64,000 nucleotides of DNA, taken from positions 6,858,364-6,922,363 of the forward strand of contig NW_006498507.1 of NCBI RefSeq assembly GCF_000471905.2. The letters are read 5' to 3'. Below the pieces are notes generated by a model. That model ran no database searches. It saw only the letters and a list, made by a program, of their open reading frames with translations, and was not told the origin of the DNA. The stretch's first letter is position 1; every line of letters begins with the position of its first letter. The stretch comes from Amborella trichopoda. Its lineage: Eukaryota > Streptophyta > Magnoliopsida > Amborellales > Amborellaceae. Positions 46,801 through 59,590 of the stretch are shown one piece after another. A program made the position numbers and the translations under genes.

Positions 46801-47384
46801 CTTTGTAATTTTTTATTTTCTTTATTTCACTTTGACCAACCTTTTAGGAGTTCCAGATTTTTAGCCTAGATTCTTTGAGATGGACAAAAAGAAAGATTTT
46901 CAGTGACATGGGATTTTAAGTGTTTTGAGTTGTGACATTAGTCTGTGATCTGTCCACAAAGAAGTAGGTTTCAAAGTATAAAAAAAATCTTACCAAGCAT
47001 CACATAGATAGTAGTTGTCACAATTTTTACCTAAGATCGGTAACCGCCACATGTAACATCCATAAAGTTAGGTCATCTCCCAATTTGTCAATTCTTTGGT
47101 GAGAGCGTATAGTGTGCTAGTGGACTCCCTGTGAGAGCACATTGTATACGTACTCCCTTGTGCAGAAGAGCTGTTGGGAGAATTTTTTTTTTCCATGGCA
47201 AATCCATTTTAAAAATACCATACAAGGGTTTAGAAACAATTTTTTTTGATTTGATCATCCAAGGGTATTTTTCGTTGTTAGCAGGAGTAGTATATATATA
47301 CTATTTTTTTTTTGAGTTCCTAAATATAACCATCCAAAAAATAGATGGTCTCTAAACAACCATAGAATGCAATAAAATTTTCTC
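46801..47384. other. No gene; family G ends
   Basis: AT-rich with a family G signature at 47100-47165 (gtgagagcgtatagtgtgct; cacattgtatacgtactccc). No recognised protein. Confidence 0.5.
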
Positions 47385-47815
47385 TACGCATTTATAGAAA
47401 TTTTTTATCGGAAATTTATCATAATATACCAGCGTATTCTCTCTTCAACATTTAACCTTTCGCGACTATTCCAAATGATCATCTGTATTTTAATAGGCTT
47501 TTAGAAATTAAATAAAAGATAGATGAGTAGTTAAATACTTCATCTCCATGTAGGTATGTGTATTTTGATAAATTTATTTTTTTTATTTTTTTCTTGGGGA
47601 GTCACGTATAGAATTTTTTTATTGGAAATTTATCATAATACACCAACTTATTCTCTCTTCAACATTTTAACCTTTCTCAACTATTCCAAATGATAATCTG
47701 TATTTTAATAGGCTTTTAGAAATTAAATAAAAGACAGATATATTGTTAAATATTTCATCTATGTATATGTGCATTTTGATAAATTTCCTCATTTTTTTCC
47801 TAGGGGGGTCAGTCA
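47385..47815. repeat. Tandem duplication carrying two family D MITEs
   Basis: Two units of about 213 bp each hold a family D element (47409-47577 and 47623-47787) and the same flanks (tatagaattttttattggaa; a T-rich tract, then cttgggga/ctaggggg). The shared flanks show that the MITE was duplicated with its surroundings rather than inserted twice. Confidence 0.85.
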
Positions 47816-48079
47816 CTACATTGGGGTGCTGGCATTCGAAAATTTAGTTCATCATGTGCTCCCACGGGAGCATCAAATATTTTGGCCTATGTAGTTTTGA
47901 TATCTAGAATGCTGGAAAACGTATAAAGTAATATGCTTCTGCTAGGAATAAATGAGTGTGGTGTTTCTTTATGCTAAATCAGCTTTGCACAAGGGAATCA
48001 CTTTGAGCGATAAGATAAACCAACTTTCAAGGTCAATTGAACCAGATGTCTTGTGCTTCACCTATGGCAATAAGATGTA

Positions 48080-48412
48080 ACCCAATTAGAGTTTCATTAA
48101 ACCTCATCAAGTGGTGCAAAGGCCATCAGTAATGGACTCAAACTTTGGATAGAAGTTTACTTAAAAGTCATTTTTACCCATGTAAATCTTGAAAGAAATG
48201 GGGCCGCAAATTCTCTAGCCAGACAAAATACAATGCAGGTGATGTGACCGCTGTTGGCCTTGCCGTCCCTTGTAATTTTCTCCTTTTTTTTTTGCCTTTT
48301 CTCCTTCTTTTTTTATTTCTTTTTTTTCTTTTCCTCACATTTTCTTTTACTTTCGTTGTACTTTTTATTTCTTCTCAATGAAAAGCTCATTAACTACCAA
48401 AAAAAAAAAAGT
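48080..48412 (+). mobile_element. LINE (L1-type) 3' end with poly(A)
   Basis: The plus-strand frame reads FTHVNLERNGAANSLARQ, matching the pattern HVxREGNxxADxLA at the end of the RNase H-like domain of plant LINEs. It is followed by an untranslated tract ending tgaaaagctcattaacta, then cc and a 12-A run at about 48401-48412. A 5'-truncated copy, as is usual for LINEs; everything upstream is missing. Confidence 0.6.
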
Positions 48413-48884
48413 TACTATTAATATTTTCAGATCATTATGAAAAGAGAACTATAAAACAGAAATTAGATGTATAAAATAAAAGAAAGACTAATGTGAACTT
48501 GCCGGGGGATATATTTTTTATTTTTCTTATTTTTCACCTTTTTTTTTTCCTTTTGGCAAAGATAAGTTACAAGTAGTCTTATTACAATAACTCTTGCTTC
48601 AAAGAAAATAAAATTAACGAATCCAAGATCTTAAAAACCTTGTTGTCATTAGACCAAACTAATTTTCTTTAAACAAATAAAATATCTATAATTTTTGGGA
48701 ATATAAAGACAATATAATTAAATATGGCAATAAATAAAAAGAGAGTGTCAGAGATTACTTCAACCAGGATATATAATCGGTTTTTTATTCTCTTACATAT
48801 GGCAAAACCTCTCAATGAGATATGTATCTCGATCTAAAACCAACTACCGAAGGCATCAATGCTTTAGTTTTGTTCAAGCCCTTT

Positions 48885-49203
48885 GACTTGATCTTTGGAT
48901 CTATGGATGTCAATATAGAACCAATTAGTTTTGCTCAAGCCCTTTTAACTTGATCTTTGGAACCATGGATGGCTTGATCTTTGGAGCCATGGATGTCAAT
49001 CTAGAACCAATTAGTCTTGCTCAAGCCCTTTTGGCTTGATCTTTGAAGTCATGGATGTCAATCTAAAACCAATTAGATAAGGCCTCCATGCTTTAATTTT
49101 GCTCAAACCCCTTTGGCTTGATCTTTGGAGCCATGGATGTTAATCTAGAACCAATTAGTCTTGCTCAAGCCCTTTTAGCTTGATCTTTGGAGCCGTGGAT
49201 GTC
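48885..49203. repeat. Tandem array, about 62-bp period
   Basis: Five to six units are built on gcccttttggcttgatcttt, gccatggatgtcaat and ctagaaccaattag. The array continues as one partial unit just after the copia element (55637-55690), confirming that copia inserted into this array. Confidence 0.85.
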
Positions 49204-49208
49204 AATTT

Positions 49209-49570
49209 TGTTGGTACGTGTTTGGTCATGGGGCCTGTAAACGTGTTATTTTTCTCTCTCTTATAATTTAATGCTTATCACTAAAAGATGGAGGCCTTTT
49301 TTAGAGAGAGACAGTCTCGTTATCTAATAGGTAGAAAATAACACCACATCCTAGGATTACAGGGCTATGTTTCTCATAGTTTTATGGAGAAAACCTAACG
49401 TTGGAGAACGGCCTCCTCATCTTCTATAACTAGGCCTTTCATGGTCATGGAGAGGCACATACAGTACAAAGAGTTTTCATTGTTCAATCTCCACTATGTG
49501 ATCCTCAGTCTCACGTCACCGCCAGTAATCTTTGAAGTTTTGAGTTCTTTTCTTCCCACATACTCCAACA
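49209..49570 (+). repeat. Copia 5' LTR
   Basis: Runs from TGTTGGTACG to CTCCAACA (TG...CA). Shares ctctctcttataatttaat, cttatcactaaaaga, gtagaaaataac, aggcctttcatgg and ctcagtctcac with the 3' LTR. Confidence 0.92.
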
Positions 49571-49588
49571 TTGGTATCAAAGCCTCAA
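49571..49588 (+). other. Copia primer-binding site
   Basis: ttggtatcaaagcctcaa directly follows the LTR. It resembles the initiator-Met tRNA complement (TGGTATCAGAGC) with one change. Confidence 0.85.
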
Positions 49589-51106
49589 GTTAGCAGAAGC
49601 ATAGAGGCTCATATCCAACAGGTCTCAGGATGATCAAAATCGATTATTTGGTTCCCTGTGAGTTTGTATTTTATTGAACAATATCTCTCTTAAATTTTTT
49701 TTTTGTCGTTATCAATTCTCTATTTACTCTGTTGAAATTTTTCATCTCTGAGATTTGTGAAGTTCTCTCTCTCTCTCTCGCTATATTATTATCTCGTTGT
49801 TATCCTAAGAGTAGGAGGATCGTACCATCATTCAATTTTCATCTCATTGTTATCTTAAAACAACCTCACGATTTCTTTGTTATCTCCATATGCCGTTTTA
49901 CGCTTAGAAGAATGCGGGTTGTTATTCACACGATTAAATCTATTAATTTATGTTTATATATTATACTAGGTTAATTCGTTGTAATCTTTTGTTCCCTTTG
50001 CTCGTTTTTGTCTTAGATTCATTATTTACTCCCTCTAATTCAGTGAAATTCACTGAAGTTTCAGTGAAGTTTTTTTAAATAGCCACGTTTTTTTTGTGTG
50101 TGCTGATACCTCCATCCCACAACCAAAGTTTATATTTTTCTAACTTTTTCTTTGCTATTAAACATCACAACGAAATTCATTGAGTTTCAGTGAATTTCAA
50201 GCCCTTTTTTCTGTGCTATTCTTTAACTCAAAAAGAGTTCGCCCTTTCTTCTTCTTTTTTGAAAACCTCATGCACATCGCAACCACACACCTTAACCACT
50301 TGACCATGGTGAAGCGGTAATTCTCTCTCTAAGTTTTACTATTATAATAATGAAATAAAATAAAATAAAAGTAAAGATAAAATTTGCTGCTTTTATTTTA
50401 GAGAGAAAGAGAGAGTGAGAGATAGAGTTACTATTGTAGTTTTAGAGAAAGAGAGACAAAGAGACACATACTTGCTGAAAATCAGTTGGTTTGCACCTTT
50501 CTTTCTTCCATATTTTAATGTTGAAAACTAGTGCATAATTTTATTGGATTATTGAAAATTATAATGTACACAACAACTATTCAAGTAAAGGTTGTTATAT
50601 TAATTGCATGCTCTCTTTTTTTGTGGCTTATAATTTAGGGATTTTCTACATATTTTATTTGCATAATAATTATCATTGCATTGCATAATTATTCTATGCT
50701 TTGTCCTTTTTTTTAAATAAGCAAATTTTATGATCTTGATTTTGTGAATTCATTTTTTGTAATTATGTTATGCCATATATTTTGTTGAAAATATCAAATA
50801 TCAATGCAGACTCTCTTTCTTGTACTAAGACATATTCACATATTTATGAAAATTATTTTTATGCAAGATTTGACATAAAGTAGTTGTTGCCTTACTTTAT
50901 TGATTTTTTTTTGCATCACAGCAGTGTGAACATAAACTGTTTGAAAAAAAATTTCTTTGAGGTTGCAGCTCACTTAGAGTCAGCAAATTTATTGATTTAG
51001 CTAGCAGACAACCCTTTCTTAAGTATAATTAAATTTTTTGAACTTTTAAGTATTATCTAAAAATTTTAAATAGCTAGGCTAGTCAAGTTAGACCTATCCA
51101 AATTTA

Positions 51107-51840
51107 CAAAACTCAATGGGAACAATTTTTTTATGTGAAAAAGAAAAATTGGATATATTCTTTTTCAAGATACGATAGATTATATTTTAGAAATAAAACC
51201 ACCAGTTTTAGAGCCTAATACCAATGGTCAAGTCAGAAGGAGATTTGAAAAATAGTTAGAAGATGACAAAATAACTAGGACTACTATGTTGAGCTTTATT
51301 GAAGATTATTTGATTAGAGTCTTTGAAGATCACACCACAGCTCAAAATATGATGGGTGTCTTATCTAAAAAGCATGGGACTACTTCTGAGACCCATGTGC
51401 AATTGTTATTAGAAAAATACAATTCTTGCAGAATGAAAGAAACAGACTCAATGACCGAACATATCAATAAAATGACAGTGCTCGCAAATGACCTTGCAGC
51501 AACCCGGAATCTAGTCCCCGATCGCATGCAAGTGTCCATTGCCCTTAACAGTCTCCCTCCATCTTGGGAGTCTGTTGCAATTGCATTGAACCAGTCTACA
51601 CAAGGGATAACCATGTTAAATCTTCCCATACATCTCAGTATTGAAGCTGAAAGAAGAATGAGGAAGAAATCAAATGAGATCCACTTTGCCTAAAGTTCAT
51701 CATCTCATGTCCCCATTTAAATAATCAAAAAAATAATCGGTATAAGGGAAATGGGAGAAATTTTAAAAAGCAAAAGAATAAAGTTGAGAATACCTGTTTT
51801 TATTGTAAAGAAATTGGGCACATCGAGTTTAATTGTCCTA
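51107..51840 (+). pseudogene. Copia gag remnant
   Basis: The start shows a KLNGNNFF motif, then a long open stretch 51286-51693 with HTTAQNMMGVL, LLEKYNSCRMKE and LNSLPPSWESV, typical copia gag blocks. The zinc knuckle at 51795-51836 (C-x2-C-x4-H-x4-C) is intact but lies in another frame. Early stops break the beginning. Confidence 0.85.
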
Positions 51841-51924
51841 AGCTGAAAAATAAAAATAAGAACCAAAATAACAACTATGTTCGAAATAATCAAAATAAAA
51901 GAAAGGACTTGATATGCATAGGAC

Positions 51925-53409
51925 TTGATATGCATAGTCTTAGAATCAATAGTTGCCGGCTATTACCTGAGAAATTTGTGGGTCGACTCAGCTTCCACTC
52001 GACATGTCTCAAGGACCAAGGACGGATTTACAGAATTGAAGGAGATTGCAGCTGATAACCAGCGGATTTACATGAGAAATGACACCTACTGCGATGTACT
52101 AGGTGTCAGTACTTTCAAGCTGTGTTTACCAGGAGGAACAAATCTCTTATTGACTGATATATTGTATGCGTCCAATATGAGACTCAATTTGATTTTTGTC
52201 TCTAGACTAAACGACAAGGATTATGAAATAAGGTTAAGGTTTGGTCGGGTTACCATTGGAAAGCATTTTAGAGCATTGGTGTACGATACTAAAGTTGACA
52301 ATTTGTACTGACTGAATGTTAATGAAAATTCATCATTTTATGGTCATTTTAATGCCTTTTTTTATGCTTATATATGTATGGATGATCCATATTTATGGTA
52401 CTTAAGATTATGATATATAAATAAAGACAAAATGAATCAAATAGTTAAAAGATGCTTGCTCCCCAATTTAGGAGAAATTGTGTTCAAAACATGCGAGCTA
52501 TGTATTTCTGGTAAACTAACTAAGAAGCCTTTCCCTAAAGGTAAAAGGTCTAGTGATCTACTCAGTATTGTTCACTCTGATATATGTGACCCATTAAACG
52601 TAAAAACACATAAAGGTATGGAATATTTCATAACATTTATAGATGATTTTTCACATTACGGATATGTATATCTAATTAGTAAGAAATCAGATGTGTTAGA
52701 AACTTTTAAATAATATAAAGATGAGGTCGACAATAAATTAGGTAGACATATTAAAAATTTTCGAACAGATAGGGGAGGTGAATATTGATCTGGCTTATTT
52801 AACGAATTTTGTAAGGAGCATAATATAATTCACCAAACAACCATGTCATATAAACCACAGCAAAATGGTATAACTGAAAGAAGAAATAGAACTCTAACAG
52901 ACATGATTAGGTCTATGATGAGCCATTCAAATTTATCACCTCATTTTTGGGGTGAGGCTCTCATCACTGCAATTTATATTATTAAACGTGTTCCAACTAA
53001 ATCTATAAACTTGACCCCATATGCATTATGGACAGGTAAGAAACTTGACCTTACTATATTAAAAGTTTCGGGTTCTTGGGTACATGTGCTTATACCACCA
53101 CAAAATAAAGATAAATTACAAAGTAAAGTTATAAAATACTATTTTATAAGCTATTCAAAAAATTCTAAAGGGTATAGATTCTATAACCGTGATACTAAAT
53201 CATTAACAGAGAGTCGTGATGCTCATTTCTTAAAAAATATTGATGATGACACTATTTTAAATAAGCTTGTGGACTTATATGAAATTGATAAAGATAAGGG
53301 TCTGGAAGTCCCTGTTTCTCATACTCCCTCTACATTTGGTGAGAATGATTCAATTGAATCAAGTATACCAGACAGGCTTAAAAGAACTAGAGCCCACCTA
53401 CAACTTTAG
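51925..53409 (+). pseudogene. Copia protease and integrase remnant
   Basis: The protease site reads WVDSASTRHVS, with Asp at 51985 but the following Gly replaced. In the integrase, ELCISGK carries the zinc-finger cysteines, HSDICDP has Asp at 52579, RTDRGGEY has Asp at 52768, and NGITERRNRTL has Glu at 52876. Stops at about 52711 and 52787 and a shift separate the pieces. Confidence 0.88.
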
Positions 53410-55033
53410 AAGAAGTTTATGTATTTATAAATGAAGATAATTATTCTTCAATGAGTGAGAATACAATAGATGAACCTCGAAACTACAGTGAAGCTATTAG
53501 TTCTTATGACTCAGCTGAGTGGACTTAAGCTATGGATGATTAACTTGATTCTATTAAAAGAAATCAAGTTTGGAAATTAGTAGACCTCCCTAAAGATAAA
53601 AAAACCATCGATTGTAAATTAGTCATAAAAAAAAGGCTTAATACAAAGAGATCCATTGATAAATATAAAGCTAGGTTGGTAGCTAAAAGATTTATCCAAA
53701 AGAAGGGCATCGATTATGTAGAGACTTATTCTCCTATAGCAAAATTTTCATCTATTAGGATCATCTTAGCATTAATTACATATTATGATATAGAATTATT
53801 TCAGATGGATGTCAAAATAGCTTTTTTTAAATAGAAAATTAAAAAAAGATATAAACATAAACAATCAGAAGGAAATTTAATTAAAGGTCAAGAAGACAAA
53901 GTATACAAGCTTAAAAAATCTTTATATGGTCTAAAACAATCTTTTAGACAATGATACTTTACTTTTCATAATGCAATCACTGAATTTGGTTATGTAGCCA
54001 ATAGGTTAAACCATTGTGTATATGTCTGAAATAGTGGGAGCAATTTTGTTTTATTATCATTGTATATAGATGATATTTTGATAGCCGGTAATAATATTGG
54101 CATGATTAACCAAACCAAATCATGGCTAAGTTCCCATTTTTAGATGAAAGATATGGGATAAGCCTCATATGTATTGGGAATTAAGATAACAAGAGATAGG
54201 AGTTCAAGACTTCTATTTTTATCTCAAGAAAATTACTTACAAAGTGTTTTAAAGAAATTTAAGATGAAAAATTGCGAGCCCATAGATACACCTGTTTATA
54301 AAAGCTTAAAATTGTCAAAGCAAATGTGTCCATTAAATGATAGTGACAAAGCTGAATTGAAAAGAATTCCATATGTTCAAGCTGTATGATGCATAAATTA
54401 TGTTATGTTATGTACAAGACCTGATTGAGTCATGCATATGGGCTTATAAGTAGATTTCAGAGTAATCCCGAGATGGCTCATTGGCAAGCCATAAAAAGGA
54501 TACTCAGATATATTCAGAAAACTAAAAATTATAAGTTGTGCTTCCAAGCTGTCAACTTAGAGGTTATTTGGTACTCTGATGCAGATTTTACAGAAAACCT
54601 TGATGATAGAAAATCAACCTCAAGAATTGTATTCCTCTTTGGAGGTGGATGTATTTTTTGGTCTACTAAGAAACAAGGTTGTATAGCTCGATATATTATG
54701 GAAGTCGAGCTTATTGCTTGTAGCATTGCTACAACTTATGCCGTCTGTATTAAACGCTTTATAAATTATTTGAAACTGGATATAGCCGACGGACCTGTTA
54801 AATTTTTTTTTGATAATCAGGCTTCTATTTCATTAATTAGAAATGAAGCTTATAGTTCCAATGGTGAGCACATTGAAATTGATTATCATTATATTTATGG
54901 TATTATTGGAAATAATGAAATAACTGTAAGTTATTTGTCATCTTCAGATACGATTGCAGACCCTTTAACAAAGGGATTGACTGCAGAAATATTATCAAAG
55001 CAACATGCTTTGATGAGACTTAGAAATATTTAA
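53410..55033 (+). pseudogene. Copia RT and RNase H remnant
   Basis: RT blocks include YKARLVAKRF, the ELFQMDVK block, and the LYIDDIL active-site box (Asp pair at 54069-54074). Stops fall throughout 53528-54140. RNase H covers 54425-55033 with WYSDADFTENLDDRKSTS, KKQGCIARYIMEVELIA and FFDNQASISLI, read in one open stretch. Confidence 0.9.
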
Positions 55034-55251
55034 GTCATGAACTCCCAAATGTGATATTTTTTTGTCTTGGTCATGAGAGGAAAAACTGCATTAACGTGAA
55101 AAACCCATGACATGACTTTGGATATTTTTTATTATGAGATGTATAACCGCACTCGCGTGAAAACCCTCATGATAAAAATATGCTCATAAATGTTAAACTC
55201 ATTAAGTGGTAAAAACTTTATGATATTTTAATATATTTGGCCCTCATGGCC

Positions 55252-55261
55252 AAGTGGGAGA
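55252..55261 (+). other. Copia polypurine tract
   Basis: aagtgggaga lies immediately before the 3' LTR, the normal place for plus-strand priming. Confidence 0.8.
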
Positions 55262-55631
55262 TGTTGGTACGTGTGTGTGACTATGGGACTTTTAAACGTG
55301 CCATTTTTCTCTCTCTTATAATTTAATACTTATCACTAAAAGAGGGAGGCTCTCTTAGAGAGAAAAAGTCACGTTATCTAACGGGTAGAAAATAACCACC
55401 ACGTCTCAAGATTACAGGGTCACGTTTCTCAGAGTTTTAAGGAGAAAGTCAAATATTGAAGAACAACCTCTTCCATCCTCTATATCTAGGCCTTTCATGG
55501 CCATGAAGAGGCACACACAGTACAGAGAGTTTTCATTGTTTAGAAAAATCTCCCCTCTATGAACCTCAGTCTCACGACACCGCCAGTAATCCTCGGAGTT
55601 TTTGATTTTTTTCTTCCCATATAATCTAACA
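55262..55631 (+). repeat. Copia 3' LTR
   Basis: Runs from TGTTGGTACG to TCTAACA, aligned along its length with the 5' LTR, with many substitutions and small indels. Confidence 0.92.
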
Positions 55632-56025
55632 AATCTAGAACCAATTAGATAAGGCTTCAATGCCTTAGTTTTGCTCAAACCCCTTTGGCTTGATTTTTTT
55701 AGATATGAGAGATAGATCAAAGAGAGAAGAAGAGATCTACTCGAGATCCTCCCCTTTCCTACCCAAAATCAAACCACCACAAGCTTACATTGGCTTTCCT
55801 ACCAAAAAATGTGCCACCTAGAAATTAGAGAGATAGATAAACCCTCAGAGATAGAAGAGAAAATAGATGTAGAGATTTTATGAGTTGGGAGAGCCTCTTT
55901 TATAGATTTTCTATGCCTTGGGGTTTGCCTCAATTCGTATAGTCAAATCTTGACCGTCAATCTTATGTGACTTGTGGGGTAAGAGATTTGAGCCATCTAT
56001 CTCTTTGATCCATTATCAAGATTCA

Positions 56026-56045
56026 NNNNNNNNNNNNNNNNNNNN
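56026..56045. other. Assembly gap (20 N)
   Basis: A fixed-size placeholder inside repeat Y. The bases right after it (cctatcccctcgtgtgtcct) have no match in repeat X but resemble the first bases of this window. Confidence 1.
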
Positions 56046-57079
56046 CCTATCCCCTCGTGTGTCCTTGCCTCCCACGACTATATATATATAATTACTATTA
56101 TTCTATTTAGTATATCCATTTATTTATTTTTTGGATCAATCAATCTTCATTCAAAAGATTTACTAAATATTTTAAATATTCATCTATGTAAATTGGCTAT
56201 ACCCAAAATATAAACAAGCAAACTAGGGGATAACTATTACCCATTATGGGAGAACAAGTTAGTACCTATCCATAGGGCGTGCCACCCTTTGATGGTTACA
56301 CATGGCCTCACCCAATCCCACATGTTCTATATTGGGCTCTCATGTTTATGAAAGGTCTTATATAATTTTAAAAAATATCATATTTTGTATTTAAAATTTT
56401 AAATCTTGTGTTTTATTTAAAACATTGAAAAATTAATTTATTTTAATTTATAAATCCAAATGACAAAAATAAAATATCAGAAGATTCACAAAAGTTCAAA
56501 TAAACATTCTAAATGATCACATATCATAAAATTAATTAAAACTAATTGATTTTGATGGGAATTAGATCCGTTAGATCTATAAATTTATCAATATATGGAA
56601 GCACTTTACCTTCAACTGCGGACCACGATCCACCTAGCTTTCTCAAACTAATCCAGCAGTTCCCATGACTCACAATCCACTGCAAGGGCTCATGATTGGA
56701 CCACGAAAGTCAATTAATAGACTAGAAAACACAATCCCAGTTTATAGATTTCAAGTTCTCCCTTAGAGACAAAAAATTACCAAAAATCATCGTCCTCCAG
56801 ACCATGATGCAACCATGACTCTATGGTGCATAGTGCATAGGGGTAATCTCTCTCACTCGTACATGTACACGTTTCACCCTCATTGGCGAATATTAAAAAT
56901 GGCTATCTATATACATGTCGTGTGATGATATAACGATGAGGTTTTAGCCATGTCTATAAAGGCTATTCATCACGCACAATGGCCACACAGTCCCTCGGTT
57001 ATCATCTGGGCATACTCTGACCTCATCAAGGACTAACCCATTAAACCCTTCTCGGTAGATCCCTATGCCCAGGTATCTT

Positions 57080-57147
57080 GAGTTTTTCCAAACTCGGATG
57101 ACCTTGCACGTCGAGTTTTTCCAAACTCGGATGACCTAGCACGTCGA
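57080..57147. repeat. 33-bp tandem repeat, two units
   Basis: gagtttttccaaactcggat plus gacc is repeated at 57080 and 57113 inside repeat Y. Repeat X has a single unit at the matching place. Confidence 0.85.
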
Positions 57148-57404
57148 GCCTAGTCTGAGTATCGGCAAATCACATTTGCTTACCATGGTACACAAAAAGG
57201 CTACACTCCCACTGAGTTTATGTTTCACTATATAAAATGCTCTTACAAACTCTCATAAGGCCTTTAAAGACCACATAAACCTAATATAAAACCCTAGAAA
57301 ATATCATCTAAGTACTAAAGGAAAATTAATGATATGATTACGAGGCTAATTTTCAATAACTACCATCTTAAAGTGACACCCATCATGCATTTTTTTACAT
57401 TTTC

Positions 57405-58233
57405 ATGTTGTATTGTGCTCCCGTGGTGCATATTGTACATTCACTCTCTCGTGCAATAGACCCACTTAAGAAGATTCTCGTGATCTGAAATTTTTGGATC
57501 CACGTTAGACTCACTATGTAGGTATATTTAGAGAAAAAATAATTAGGATTTTAAATTCATGTCAACTTAGATCAGATTTCCAATTTGGAGGGTCTGCATT
57601 TAATCTTAGGGAGTGAATTCTTTCAAAGAACTTCATGAGTTTATAGGTTGGTGATTAGGTTGAGGATCCCAAATTTTTGGATCTTAAAAATACTTTAAAG
57701 AGTTACAGAGTGGCTATTCAAACTCTTTTTTTTTTTTGAAGTTGGTCGCTAGGTCGAGGATCCCAATGTCTTGATTTATCAAAGGGAAGAAATGTACATT
57801 TTGCTCCGCTGGGAGCATACAATCTTTTAAGATTTCATTGAATGGACTAAGATTGCGTTAAAATGGGTGTGATTAAATGGAGCAGAAAAACCAATTCCCA
57901 AATTGTATTAGATTATGCAAATCATTCTTTTTCACCCCTTCTTCAAGTTTGAGATAAATTGAGGCACTTATGCATCATCCAAACTAAATGACCAATGGAA
58001 GGTGGCCACGAGTGCGTTAGGGCCCACATAAAAACTAGATAAAATAGACATATAGTATTTGCATTATTTGAAAAGATTGTAAGCTACCCTATAGTATTCT
58101 CTCGTTTAAAGTTTACCCTACGTCTTTTCTACTAATAGGGTGTTCTTTTTATTCTTACGAGACGTGCCTATCTCTTGATATAATATAGAGACAACTGTTA
58201 TGTAACAAATGAGATATCTAGAGAAATAAATGA
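57405..58233. other. No gene; family G signatures
   Basis: Family G-type ends at 57410-57480 (gtgctcccgtggtgcatatt) and 57785-57825 (gctccgctgggagcatac). No recognised frame. Confidence 0.5.
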
Positions 58234-59284
58234 CTTTAAACAAGTATTCGTAAAACCGGCCGGTCCAAACCGGAACCGGCATGTTAGATAGGTACCGGCA
58301 AGGTACCGATTCCAATTAAAGCCGGTTTTGGGGTACTAGTAAAATTTAAGGGACCTCCAAAAAAAATGAGCATCAAAACCGGTCAGTTCTAGTTCGAACC
58401 GACAGTTTTACTTCAAAACCAGCCAGTTTCTACTAACCGGTCAGGTTTCTGATATAACAGGTGATATATCGGACATAACGGTATTCTATTAAATAACGGT
58501 TGTTATTTCTCACAGAGGCCGTTATTTTAAACAGAACCTATGATTCATGTTTTGTAACTTTTTTTTATTCGATTTTCTGGCTTTTTTTATCTTTTTCGGT
58601 GAATTATTACACTTATACACCTGAAATTTTCTATAATTAACTGTTTATTGAATTAAAAATCAAAGAAAAATGATTTTTTGGTGGATTGAAATGGCGGATT
58701 TCTGAAACTGTGAAATTTCTGCCTTTTTGTCAATATGAGCTTCAATAACCCATGAATATGCATGGAAATGGAGGGAATTCTTAAACTTTTTTCTATTGCG
58801 ATTTATCGGAAAAGATAAATTTTGGAGGTTGATTTCGGCTGAAAATGCTTCTGCTCAAAGAACTATGTTCGATGGAAAAAAATTGATTTTTGATCGATAT
58901 ATTGATTGTTTTTTATTGTATTGATCAATTAATTTTGATCATCAAGGCTTCATAAATCGAATACATCAAGTATGTTGATTTATCATTCAGTATATTTATT
59001 TATATGAATTTGTTTTTGGAGCGTTTTTATTTTGAAAATTGCGTAAAGTGAAATATCCGCCATTTTTGAAGAATGATCTCAATTGTGAATTGATCTTCAT
59101 GATATTTGGGGGATTCTAATTGTGATTGAAGTATCTATCATATCCCCCTATCAATTTATTCAAAAAATGAAATATTTGGGGTTGATTTTGACTCTAAAGA
59201 AACCGTGTTTTTTGGCTCGATTTTAGGGTTCTTAAAAAGAAATTTGTTTCTTAATAAAATTACGTATTTTAATTTATAAAAATA

Positions 59285-59590
59285 TATTATTTGTGATAAA
59301 TATGAGAAAAAATAGATTCTTTCTTTTTACTTTTATATATTTTTGGTGAGCTTGTTGGATTGTTTTTAATGATATATATATATATATATATACAAAAATA
59401 TGTTTTTGTGATGAATATGAGAAAAATATTTCTTTCTTTTTAATGTTATATATTTTTGATGAGCTTCTTGGATTGTTTTTACTGTTATATTTATTTTACA
59501 AAAATATGTTTTTTTTTTTGTGATGAATATGCGAAAAAAATATTTCTTACTTTTTAATGTTATATATTTTTTTATAAAAGTATGTTTTTT
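59285..59590. repeat. Tandem repeat, three units of about 110 bp
   Basis: Units share tttgtgatgaatatgagaaa, tttctttctttttaatgtta, tatatttttgatgagctt and ttggattgttttta, with different T-run lengths. Confidence 0.75.

Larger units (their letters stand above)
49204..55636 (+). mobile_element. Full-length Ty1/copia element, decayed
   Basis: LTR to LTR is 49209-55631 (6.4 kb), flanked by the 5-bp target duplication AATTT (49204-49208) and AATCT (55632-55636), one difference. Order: 5' LTR, tRNA-iMet-type primer site, long leader of about 1.5 kb, gag with CCHC knuckle, protease, integrase, RT, RNase H, polypurine tract, 3' LTR. The PR-INT-RT-RH order is diagnostic of copia. Every coding region carries stops and frame breaks, and the two LTRs differ at many sites by eye, so this is an old, dead insertion. 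It is a plant retrotransposon, described here without any reconstruction. Confidence 0.93.
48480..57310. repeat. Unclassified repeat Y, split by copia element
   Basis: The second copy of repeat X, split into 48480-49203 and 55637-57310 by the copia insertion 49209-55631. A 20-N gap also lies inside. The part 56600-57300 matches X at 45200-45860 block for block (gcactttaccttcaactgcg; gatgaggttttagccatgtc; gacctcatcaaggactaacc). Confidence 0.75.
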
